This document shows, piece after piece, positions 8,618 to 15,992 of a DNA stretch of 44,832 bases. The stretch's first letter is position 1, and every line of letters starts with the position of its first letter. Made by a program: the position numbers and the translations under genes. The stretch is from assembly GCA_964451705.1 (NCBI GenBank), contig CAYVIV010000005.1, positions 1-44,832 of the forward strand, written 5' to 3'. This stretch comes from CAYYFV01 sp964451705. Its GTDB lineage: Bacteria > Patescibacteriota > Gracilibacteria > UBA1369 > GCA-2718715. Under the pieces are notes generated by a model. The model was not told where the DNA came from. It saw nothing but the letters and a program-made list of their open reading frames with translations, and did no database searches.

Positions 8618-10018
8618 CTAGGCCAGGTCTTCTGGTTTAACTGTAATGCTTTCGCCTCGATAGGGAATAAAGACATCTATCTTAGGGTGAGACTCTTTAA
8701 TAATGTCACCCAGGGTCTCTGCTTGAGATTCCTCACCATGTACTAAGAAGACTTTTTTAAGGTTTTTTATATTTGCTATAAAGGTCATAAGGTCAGATCT
8801 GTCAGAGTGTGCACTAAAGGCATCGACTACTGCAACTTCTGCCTTGACCCTAAACATTTCCCCATGAATCTTCACCGACTTTTCTCCCTCAACAATTTTA
8901 CGTCCTAAAGTATTTTGAGCCTGATATCCAACTATTAAGATCAGGTTTTTAGGATCCTCTATATTGTTTTTTAAGTGGTGCACCACTCGACCAAATTCAC
9001 ACATACCAGAGGCCGAGATAATGACCATAGGCCCATTTTTATGGTTAAGCGATTTAGACTCTTCTACCGAGCGGGTATATTTAAGCATACCAAAACCAAA
9101 TGGATTTTGCTTGTCCGACATAAACTCATCATAAATCTCCTTATCAAAACACTCGGGGTGTGCTCTAAATACAGTTGTAACATTAGTTGCCAGAGGGGAG
9201 TCTACATAAATAGGAATCTTTGGTATTCTGCCTTTTTTAATTAGTAAATGTAAAAAATACACGACTTCTTGAGTCCTTTCCAATGCAAAAGCCGGAATTA
9301 TAATTTTACCACCACGTGCAATTGTTTTATTAATTAGTTCTTCTAGGTAGATATCGACATCGTCAATAAACTCATGAAAACGATTACCATAGGTACTTTC
9401 TGTAATAAGTATTTCACTATCTTTGACAGTTTGCGGGTCGCGCAAGATTGGCAATCCCTTGCGACCTAGGTCTCCCGTAAAAGTCAGCTTGTAACTCACT
9501 CCTGCTTCCTCTATCTCTAAGACAGTAATCGCCGAACCTAAAATATGGCCTGCATCCAAGAAACTCAGCTTAATCCCTGGGGCAATTTCGTAGGGCATGT
9601 TGTAGGGGATTGTCATCATTTGGCTTAATGTTGGCATAACATCTTCCAGCGTATAAATTGGCTCGACTACATCTTTTTTATGTTTTTTTAACCAAGCCAC
9701 ATCTGACTCCTGAATCATCGCAGAGTCCTGCAACATATAGGTGCAAAGCTCTCGCGTAGCTGCAGTCGTAATAATCGGACCTTTAAAACCTTCTTTAACT
9801 AGCAAGGGTAGTAAGCCACTATGATCAATATGGGCATGTGACAAGACTACAAAATCAACTTTAGACGCATCGAACATTAGATCGCGATTTTTCTTAGCAG
9901 CCTTTTCTCTATGCCCCTGAAAAAATCCACAGTCCAGCAAAATATTTTTGCCATTCACAGTAATTAGGTGTTTTGAACCTGTAACTTCACGGGCTGCCCC
10001 AAAAAATGATAGTTTCAT
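8618..10018 (-). CDS. Metallo-beta-lactamase fold, beta-CASP RNA nuclease
   Basis: A 466-residue protein with the full set of MBL/beta-CASP motifs: the metal-binding SHAHIDHSG at about 59-67, GHILGSA, FTGDLG and ESTYGNR in the MBL part, the beta-CASP motif SASGM, and the C-terminal AFSAHSDR that closes the zinc site. This is the CPSF73/YSH1-like bacterial family, usually about 450-470 residues, thought to act as endo- or 5'-3' exoribonuclease. It has neither an N-terminal KH domain (the archaeal aCPSF form) nor the long RNase J C-terminus. It starts 11 nt after the stop of the secreted protein at 10030-10890, so the two probably share an mRNA. Confidence 0.9.
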   Translation of the reverse strand: MKLSFFGAAREVTGSKHLITVNGKNILLDCGFFQGHREKAAKKNRDLMFDASKVDFVVLSHAHIDHSGLLPLLVKEGFKGPIITTAATRELCTYMLQDSAMIQESDVAWLKKHKKDVVEPIYTLEDVMPTLSQMMTIPYNMPYEIAPGIKLSFLDAGHILGSAITVLEIEEAGVSYKLTFTGDLGRKGLPILRDPQTVKDSEILITESTYGNRFHEFIDDVDIYLEELINKTIARGGKIIIPAFALERTQEVVYFLHLLIKKGRIPKIPIYVDSPLATNVTTVFRAHPECFDKEIYDEFMSDKQNPFGFGMLKYTRSVEESKSLNHKNGPMVIISASGMCEFGRVVHHLKNNIEDPKNLILIVGYQAQNTLGRKIVEGEKSVKIHGEMFRVKAEVAVVDAFSAHSDRSDLMTFIANIKNLKKVFLVHGEESQAETLGDIIKESHPKIDVFIPYRGESITVKPEDLA

Positions 10019-10029
10019 GTTTTATCTAA

Positions 10030-10890
10030 TTAGATTATTTGAGATTGAATGCTCGGAATCAATATTTGCTCTACAAATTCATACTGCTTATCAATTTCCA
10101 TTTCTATGACTACAAATAAGTTATCTTGTTGAATCAAGTAAACTTTTAGCTTAGTACTAACGTCGTTAACAACAAATACCTCGCTGACATTCTCAATATC
10201 TAGTTTTTCTGGTGTTAAGCCTTCAAAGTAGTTTTGGACACTGGTCGATTGTGCCACAAAATCAGCTGCAGAGAGTTGTTCTGGATTATTAAAGAAGGAC
10301 AAATTAAAGAGTTTTTTTTCTACATCACTAAAGTCTAAAGCAGATAAAGAGGTATTTTGCACAATCAGGTTGACTGGATATTTAAAACTCAGGAAGGAAT
10401 TTTTAAAACTCAAATCAGCTAGGTTATCAGGCACAGGTATTTGCACAGCAATTTCTTCTGGAAAATCCATTGCTTTGCCTGGTGCGGCAGCAAGCTCTTC
10501 ACTTGTAATCTGCTGAGGGGCGTTAGATGGGGTTTCTCCAATAGAGTCAAAGTTCAACTCTGGAAAACTCGGAGGAGCAGAGCTAGATTCAGCCTCCTCT
10601 ACAGGAGTCTCAGAAGCATCTTCTGCTGTAGGGAAATCAAAGTCTTGGTCTGGGGCAGTCTCAAGCTCGTCTGTTTGTTCTGAGCTAGGCTCAGCTAAAG
10701 GTTCAACCTCAGATTCACCAATGCTGCTCAAATCAATTTGAGGCATGCCAGGAGGTCCAGCTGTCTTTGCAGACGTCGCTTGGCTTTGCGAGCTAGGGTT
10801 GCCCATAAACATATTTATAAGCCTGTCTTGATAGTATACTGCCGCTGTTATAACAGCCAACAATACAAGGGGAATCAATAATTTTTTCAT
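10030..10890 (-). CDS. Membrane-anchored acidic protein, unknown
   Basis: A 286-residue protein if started at MKKLLIPLV. An ATG 24 nt further out is open but is rejected, because the -10 box would lie inside the coding sequence. The N-terminus is a signal peptide or anchor (LLIPLVLLAVITAAVYY). It is followed by about 120 residues of low-complexity Ser/Glu/Pro/Asp-rich linker with a recurring motif (L/P-x-[FI]DLSSIGE, LNFDSIGE), then a folded C-terminal domain of about 120 residues rich in beta strands (SFLSFKYPVNLIV...). I do not recognise that domain. It is extracytoplasmic. TATAAT ends 6 nt before the ATG with an extended TGC, giving an almost leaderless start. Confidence 0.7.
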   Translation of the reverse strand: MKKLLIPLVLLAVITAAVYYQDRLINMFMGNPSSQSQATSAKTAGPPGMPQIDLSSIGESEVEPLAEPSSEQTDELETAPDQDFDFPTAEDASETPVEEAESSSAPPSFPELNFDSIGETPSNAPQQITSEELAAAPGKAMDFPEEIAVQIPVPDNLADLSFKNSFLSFKYPVNLIVQNTSLSALDFSDVEKKLFNLSFFNNPEQLSAADFVAQSTSVQNYFEGLTPEKLDIENVSEVFVVNDVSTKLKVYLIQQDNLFVVIEMEIDKQYEFVEQILIPSIQSQII

Positions 10891-10896
10891 ACACAA

Positions 10897-10902
10897 ATTA
10901 TA
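10897..10902 (-). promoter_or_regulatory. Extended -10 box (TGCTATAAT) 6 nt before an ATG
   Basis: A perfect TATAAT with the TGn extension lies exactly six bases from the ATG at 10888-10890. It decides the start codon and predicts a leaderless transcript for the acidic membrane-anchored protein. Confidence 0.55.
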
Positions 10903-10919
10903 GCATTTCCCCAAATCTT

Positions 10920-11924
10920 TTAAAAGTCCGAAAGTCTTAAACCTAGAAATTTATGAATCCAGCTCTCTAGGAGTTTTTGAGTCATTAGTCGTTTCGGATA
11001 AAAGTAGCTACTGTCTTGCGATAAAACCCCCAGGGAGTAGCTTGCATCTATATAATCCAAATACTTGGAGCTAATTGTATCTAAATAGAAAATTCCATTC
11101 AAACTAGATGGGTATTTTTTAGAGTACAAATGTTTGTATAAAAGGTAAACAGTCTGCTCTGAATTTAAAATCAAGTCTGAGTTTTTAATAGGTACCTCTA
11201 CAAAAGCTAAATTAAAGACAGTCTTTTTAAAATCAGACACAGAAACCAAATTGCTGGAAACTGCTTGTTTAGAATCAGCATTTGCTGTTGGGTAGACAGC
11301 AGGGGAGGCAACTAAAGTATCTTTAGGCTGGTTGTAAGCCAGTACTTGTTGGCTTGGTGATTGGATCTGGTAATTGGCTGTGTTAGAGCTAACTTCACAC
11401 AAACCAGTGTTGGGGTAGGCTGATAATCCATAGTTGCAGCTCAAACCAGCTTCACAAATTTTGCTACTATTACAGCTTTCATATTCTTTAGCATACAAGC
11501 TCGGTCGTTGTAAAACTTGGAATTTAGTCATACTCCCAGGCCTAAAACCTGAAACTAAGCCCTGCAAATAAAAATTTTGTGCAGTGAAATGCTTAGCGTC
11601 TAATTCAAATTTAAAGCTAATCTTTTGCCTTGGAGCCAAGCTAACAAAATTGTTAGTTGTGTTTAAGCATTTGACTTGTTTTGTCTCCAGTGGATAGACC
11701 TGCATTAAGGATTCATCGTATATCCTAAAGCTGGCGTTACAGTTTGGGCTAAAGCGCAGAGTTTTTACAGACAGGCTAGAGTTTGTGATACTAAAAGCAA
11801 ATTGAATCTTTTGATCATGATAAAAAAAACTCTTGCTTAAAGTAGTTACAAGAGCGTTCTTACCAAATCCAGAGGTGATAATCACATACACTACAACAAG
11901 GACTAGGTAGGCAACTTTTCTCAA
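10920..11924 (-). CDS. Secreted protein with BsuPI-like N-terminal domain, unknown
   Basis: A 334-residue protein with a cleavable-looking signal peptide (residues 1-20). Residues about 30-140 read like a BsuPI-type (intracellular proteinase inhibitor) immunoglobulin-like fold: FAFSITNSS, then FRIYDESLMQVYPL, then LAPRQKISFKFELDA. A small Cys-rich stretch follows at about 154-176 (C-x5-C-x4-GLSC), then a Ser/Gln linker and a C-terminal helical domain of about 100 residues that is loosely like an S-layer homology repeat. The domain reading is by eye and tentative. It lies 29 nt upstream of the acidic secreted protein, so both may form one envelope operon behind the recombinase gene. Confidence 0.65.
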   Translation of the reverse strand: MRKVAYLVLVVVYVIITSGFGKNALVTTLSKSFFYHDQKIQFAFSITNSSLSVKTLRFSPNCNASFRIYDESLMQVYPLETKQVKCLNTTNNFVSLAPRQKISFKFELDAKHFTAQNFYLQGLVSGFRPGSMTKFQVLQRPSLYAKEYESCNSSKICEAGLSCNYGLSAYPNTGLCEVSSNTANYQIQSPSQQVLAYNQPKDTLVASPAVYPTANADSKQAVSSNLVSVSDFKKTVFNLAFVEVPIKNSDLILNSEQTVYLLYKHLYSKKYPSSLNGIFYLDTISSKYLDYIDASYSLGVLSQDSSYFYPKRLMTQKLLESWIHKFLGLRLSDF

Positions 11925-11960
11925 TTAGAGTCTGGTTAGAAGACTTAAATATAAAGTGTT

Positions 11961-12869
11961 TCACCCTGTTTTGTCAAAGTTATTTATTTTGGAATGCTCT
12001 TGTTGCAACTTCCTATTTGTTAGGTGGGTATAGATTTGAGTTGTAGTAATCGAGCTATGCCCTAGTAACTCCTGTACACTACGCAGGTCTGCTCCATTAT
12101 CTAGTAAAAAGGTTGCAAAGCTATGCCGCAAGGTGTGTGGTGTAACTTTTTTATTAATACCTGCAAGGTGGGCGTGCTTTCGCACCATCTCTTGTATAGA
12201 ATATGCCGAAAGACGAGACTGAGCATCTTCCTTTCGCTTATGGTTGATAAATAGAGGTTCAAACTCATCTGTACGCAAGTCTAAGTAGCTCTTAATCGCT
12301 TGTAAGGCCCGGGGAGAAAAGAATACAATTCTCGACTTACCACCTTTACCTGTGATTGTGATACTTTGAGAATCATTTAAAAATTGTTTTTTGTTCAAAG
12401 CTCTCAATTCAGATATGCGCAGTCCCGTAGCAAATAACAACTCACATATTGCTTTGTTGCGCTTATTTATTATTTTATTCCCAGAAAAAGTTTCTAAAAG
12501 CTTGCTAACCTCAGTCGGTTCTAAAAAATCCACAGTCCGTTTTACTGTATTCATCAGCTCTATCTTTTCGGGTGCCAAACAGTCTATATCATTTTTAGTT
12601 AAATACTTTAATAAAGCCCTCACAGCTATAATATGATAGTTCTGAGTTTTTTTCGAAAGCTCCTTTTCTTGCACACCAAACTTTTGCCTGTTTAGGTACA
12701 AACGGTAGTCTTGAATCTGCTCTAGCTTAATAGTGTTAATCGAGGAGTCACCAAAGAAATTCAAAAATCTCGACAAATAATGTTGATAATTCTCAATAGT
12801 TTTTTGAGACTTATTTTTCTCCACTTCTAGGTAGATCAAAAATTTATGAATACATTTACTTATTTTCAT
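11961..12869 (-). CDS. Tyrosine recombinase, XerC/XerD type
   Basis: A 302-residue site-specific recombinase of normal Xer length. The N-terminal SAM-like core-binding domain covers residues 1-100 and the catalytic domain 110-300. All catalytic residues are present: R151 (GLRISEL), K175 (TGKGGKSR), H245 and R248 (HTLRHS), H271 (LGHSS) and nucleophile Y280 (QIYTHL). Its likely role is chromosome dimer resolution. No second Xer gene is in the window, and single-Xer systems are common in reduced genomes. I cannot tell XerC from XerD. Its promoter overlaps that of the divergent nrdR. Confidence 0.92.
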   Translation of the reverse strand: MKISKCIHKFLIYLEVEKNKSQKTIENYQHYLSRFLNFFGDSSINTIKLEQIQDYRLYLNRQKFGVQEKELSKKTQNYHIIAVRALLKYLTKNDIDCLAPEKIELMNTVKRTVDFLEPTEVSKLLETFSGNKIINKRNKAICELLFATGLRISELRALNKKQFLNDSQSITITGKGGKSRIVFFSPRALQAIKSYLDLRTDEFEPLFINHKRKEDAQSRLSAYSIQEMVRKHAHLAGINKKVTPHTLRHSFATFLLDNGADLRSVQELLGHSSITTTQIYTHLTNRKLQQEHSKINNFDKTG

Positions 12870-12871
12870 AC

Positions 12872-12881
12872 TATAATTTTA
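12872..12881. promoter_or_regulatory. Overlapping divergent -10 boxes of xer and nrdR
   Basis: TATAAT on the plus strand (12872-12877, toward nrdR) shares two bases with TAAAAT on the minus strand (12876-12881, toward the recombinase). The minus box ends 6 nt before the recombinase ATG, predicting a leaderless mRNA. The nrdR leader would be about 45 nt. RNA polymerase could not occupy both at once. Confidence 0.4.
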
Positions 12882-12929
12882 TCAGCTGAGACATAGACAA
12901 GGAAAGCTTAAAATCTAAATGGAAAAAAT

Positions 12930-13385
12930 ATGCGTTGCCCTAAATGCTTAGAAGGCGATACGAAAGTAGTTGATTCCCGCGAGTTCAACAGCAATAAACA
13001 GATTCGCAGACGCCGTAGCTGTGAAAACTGTGACTATCGCTTTTCGACCTTCGAAAAATATGCAGAGCCAAATTTTATGGTTGAAAAGAAACAATCTAAG
13101 CTAGAGCCCTATTGCCGTTCCAAAGTCGAGCGTGGCATTATGAGAGCTCTAGAAAAAAGAAATATTGGCACAACTAAAGTCCAATCCTTAATTGACAACT
13201 TAGAGCAAAAGTGGCTAAGCCATGGTAAAAAAATACCCTCCCAAGTTATGGGAGAGGATATAATGAAAGCCCTGTTAGATTTGGATCAGGTAGCTTATAT
13301 TAGATTCGCATCTGTTTATCGTGCATTCAGTGATATAGACAGTTTCAAAAAAGAGCTAGACACAATCAATAAAAACACTGATTAA
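12930..13385 (+). CDS. nrdR: Transcriptional repressor NrdR
   Basis: A 151-residue protein of normal family length. The N-terminal zinc ribbon uses C3, C6, C31 and C34, with the basic RRRRS between the pairs. The ATP-cone domain follows from about residue 47 (VEKKQSKLEPYCRSKVERGI). NrdR senses ATP/dATP and represses ribonucleotide reductase genes through paired NrdR boxes. No reductase gene or obvious NrdR box is in this window, so its targets lie elsewhere. Known: family role. Seen: both domains. Confidence 0.95.
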   Translation: MRCPKCLEGDTKVVDSREFNSNKQIRRRRSCENCDYRFSTFEKYAEPNFMVEKKQSKLEPYCRSKVERGIMRALEKRNIGTTKVQSLIDNLEQKWLSHGKKIPSQVMGEDIMKALLDLDQVAYIRFASVYRAFSDIDSFKKELDTINKNTD

Positions 13386-13408
13386 TCGAATCCAAACTGC
13401 AAAGTAAG

Positions 13409-14533
13409 CTAGTTTTGCATAATTGCCTGATAAATTGAGTCAAAGACTCCTTGGTCAAATGCCATCGGAATAATTTTTTCAAATGATGGATTTTCTACAC
13501 AGGCAGCCAGTCCTTCTGCCGCAGCAATCAACATTTTATTGTTAATTTGAGATTTTTTATCCATAGCAGCTTTAAGAATTCCAGGGAAAGCTAACACATT
13601 GTTAACTTGGTTTGGATAATCTGCTCTACCAGTTGCAATAATCTTAACGCCAAGTTTTTTAGCTAGATCTGGCATTATTTCTGGCACGGGATTTGCTAGG
13701 GCAAATACTATGGGCTCAGGTTTCATAGCAGCAATCTCAGCTTCTCCAAGTAAGTTTGCTTTGGATAGTCCAATAAAGATATCTGCCTGATCAAGGGCAT
13801 CAATTAGCTGCCCAGATATATTCTCCTGGTTAGTGTATTCTAAGGACTCTGTTTTGTATTTATTTAAGTCGGCTCTTTGTCTACAGACTATACCCTTTGA
13901 GTCCAAAAGTGTTATGTCCTTAAAACCATATTCATGCAGTAGCCTTGCTGTTGCCAGACCTGCCGCACCTGCACCATTGATCACTATTTTCAAGCTATCA
14001 GCAGTCTGTTGAGTAAGTTTGAGGCTATTGAGGAGTCCTGCCAAAACTACTACGGCAGTCCCATGTTGGTCATCATGAAATATTGGAATCGCAAGTGTGT
14101 TTTTGAGTTGGCGTTCAATTTCAAAACATTCAGGTGCCTTAATATCTTCAAGCAAAATCCCACCAAAGCTTGGTTGGATTTGGTGACAAAATTTCACAAT
14201 CGCCTCAGGCTCAGTTTCCTTAATGCAAAGAGGTATCGCATTTAGCTCAGCAAAACGTTTAAAGACAACAGACTTACCTTCCATAACTGGTAAGGCTGCC
14301 TCTGGCCCAACATTGCCATAACCCAGCACAGCAGTCCCATTGCAAACAATTGCTACTGCAGATTGTCTCCAGGAGTACTCAAAACTTTTTGTCTGATCTT
14401 CAATTATAGCTTCTGCTGCATAACCCATGCCTGGGGTATAGGTTAATTGTAGATCAGCTTGGTTTTCTAATTTATGTTTGGCCTCTAGTTGAATCTTACC
14501 ACCCCTGTGGTACTCTAAAGCTTCTTCTTGCAT
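13409..14533 (-). CDS. Malic enzyme (malate dehydrogenase, decarboxylating)
   Basis: Converts malate to pyruvate and CO2 with reduction of NAD(P). At 374 residues it matches the short bacterial form. Motifs: YTPGMGYAAEAI with the catalytic tyrosine near the N-terminus, GNVGPEAALPVMEGKSVVFKRFA with the catalytic lysine region, the metal site LEDIKAPECFEIE, FHDDQHGTAVV, and the dinucleotide fold INGAGAAGLATARLL. It ends 23 nt from the convergent nrdR. In a genome of this type it is probably a source of pyruvate and reducing power. The cofactor preference cannot be read from the sequence. Confidence 0.92.
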   Translation of the reverse strand: MQEEALEYHRGGKIQLEAKHKLENQADLQLTYTPGMGYAAEAIIEDQTKSFEYSWRQSAVAIVCNGTAVLGYGNVGPEAALPVMEGKSVVFKRFAELNAIPLCIKETEPEAIVKFCHQIQPSFGGILLEDIKAPECFEIERQLKNTLAIPIFHDDQHGTAVVVLAGLLNSLKLTQQTADSLKIVINGAGAAGLATARLLHEYGFKDITLLDSKGIVCRQRADLNKYKTESLEYTNQENISGQLIDALDQADIFIGLSKANLLGEAEIAAMKPEPIVFALANPVPEIMPDLAKKLGVKIIATGRADYPNQVNNVLAFPGILKAAMDKKSQINNKMLIAAAEGLAACVENPSFEKIIPMAFDQGVFDSIYQAIMQN

Positions 14534-14542
14534 CTTAAAATA

Positions 14543-14704
14543 TTAATTGTTTGGCGGATTATAGCTTGGAGCAGGTACATCTGGAGGGCTAGTAGGACCA
14601 TTAACATTTGCAGGCCGTAATTCATTAAGCGCCAAATCTTCCCCCTGGCATCCAGAAATAATTATAACAGACAAGATTAGTATAGCAAGGATTCTAAGTG
14701 TCAT
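14543..14704 (-). CDS. Small lipoprotein (53 aa)
   Basis: A short gene: ATG at 14702-14704, TAA at 14543-14545. The product has a hydrophobic signal segment (LRILAILILSVIII) and a lipobox ending S-G-C at residue 19, then a 34-residue Pro/Asn-rich mature tail with no folded domain. The first 11 nt overlap the end of the upstream membrane thioredoxin-like gene, so translation is coupled, and the stop is 9 nt before the malic enzyme ATG. Small lipoproteins of this kind may be membrane-tethered partners of the upstream protein. That link is inference from coupling. Confidence 0.7.
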   Translation of the reverse strand: MTLRILAILILSVIIISGCQGEDLALNELRPANVNGPTSPPDVPAPSYNPPNN

Positions 14705-15902
14705 CTTCATCGAGTTTTATTTTTTCACGTCTAAGCATTTGGTCAACAATCTCTGCAAATTCAGAAAGCTCATAATTACCAACCAAAATTTGATTATTAA
14801 TAAAGAAGGTCGGAGCCCCAATTACCCCCAGTTCACCAGACTCCTGAAAGTGATTTCTAACACTTTGCTGTGTTGCAGGATCATCATAACATTCCGTAAA
14901 TTCGCTCACATTAGCAATCTTTCTCGCCATAGATTTAAATCGACTTTTGACTTGGGCTTCTGAAGACCCAGACCATTTATTTTGGTCTTTAAAGGCCAGC
15001 TTGAGCCCGTCTAAAAAGACTTCTTGTTCAGACAAACATTCTAAAGCAGTTGCAGCTAAAAAGTCATTACCGCCAGTATTGTAGTATTTAATAGCAATTA
15101 ACATTTGCTCACCAAAATTTTCCGCCAAATTTTCGAGAATCGGTAGAGCCTCTTTGGATTGAATAGAACTTGGACTCATATAAACAATAATCTTTACCGG
15201 AGCCTCCAAACTTGAGTTTTCTGTGATAATCTTTGAGTCAAGCAACTCAGGTCCAACAATAACCCGGTTTGGAGTCACCTGTAGTAGGTACTTATCTTTA
15301 GATTTAGAAAAGAACTCTTCTTTTTCTTCAAAGTCATATAGCTTTTCCAAAGTTTGGTCAAACAAAAACACCGGCAGTAAGTTAAGCTCATATTCATTAG
15401 TTAAATGCTTTCCTTTTCTAGACTTGTAGTCCACCAGTTCTACTTGGTAAAGTGGTGTTATCGTGTTTTTAATTTGGTCTAAATTCTGCTGTACATCACA
15501 CTCAGGACGTTTGCAATCTTCATCATAGATTGCTTGAACTCTCACCAGCGGGTGATTATACACAACAAAAGTCTGCTGACCTTTTTCGAAAATTTGAGGG
15601 GTGTTCAGGTCTTGATCAATTTCAAACTCATCTTTTTGGGCGTCCAAATACAGCTGATACCCATAGTTGATCCCAAATATAATTACTATGAAGGTCAGGA
15701 AATTTATAATTAATTTGACCATCTTATCTTTTTTGGCACTTGTAAAGTGTTTGCGCGTAGGGGAGTTAGCTTTCTTAGCCAAAACCAGCATCCGAATTAA
15801 CTCAGCTTTAGATTGCGCTACATTAGCAGCAATACCTTCTTTGGCCAAAATTTTGACTAGTCGACGTTTATCAAAATTTTTAAATCTTTTTTCATAATCC
15901 AT
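14694..15902 (-). CDS. Membrane protein with SAP-like cytoplasmic domain and two thioredoxin folds, one lacking CxxC
   Basis: A 402-residue protein in four parts. Residues 11-45 resemble a SAP/HeH nucleic-acid-binding motif (RRLVKILAKEGI, then SKAELIRMLVLA). A single membrane helix spans about 62-80. Residues about 112-190 look like a first thioredoxin-like fold with C130-x4-C135 and a cis-Pro at P177 (NLLPVFLFD). Residues 234-395 are a DsbA fold with cis-Pro P364 (GAPTFFINN), but the CPxC position reads M-S-P-S-S (242-246), so it cannot do disulfide exchange there. Helical insert and length match DsbA. It is coupled to a small lipoprotein. Functions could be thiol reduction by the first fold or a scaffold role. 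Confidence 0.75.
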   Translation of the reverse strand: MDYEKRFKNFDKRRLVKILAKEGIAANVAQSKAELIRMLVLAKKANSPTRKHFTSAKKDKMVKLIINFLTFIVIIFGINYGYQLYLDAQKDEFEIDQDLNTPQIFEKGQQTFVVYNHPLVRVQAIYDEDCKRPECDVQQNLDQIKNTITPLYQVELVDYKSRKGKHLTNEYELNLLPVFLFDQTLEKLYDFEEKEEFFSKSKDKYLLQVTPNRVIVGPELLDSKIITENSSLEAPVKIIVYMSPSSIQSKEALPILENLAENFGEQMLIAIKYYNTGGNDFLAATALECLSEQEVFLDGLKLAFKDQNKWSGSSEAQVKSRFKSMARKIANVSEFTECYDDPATQQSVRNHFQESGELGVIGAPTFFINNQILVGNYELSEFAEIVDQMLRREKIKLDEDDT

Positions 15903-15992
15903 AAAATCGAAAGCTTATTACTTAACCATTTTATATGCAAGTAGGCTAATTAAAAACTAAATCCACTTCTAAAATACCTAAAGGTGTTATAG

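Noticed and set aside
10891..10914. ATG at 10914 as start of the acidic secreted protein
   Set aside because: It would place a perfect extended -10 box inside the gene and add a non-signal-like stretch before MKKLLIPLV.
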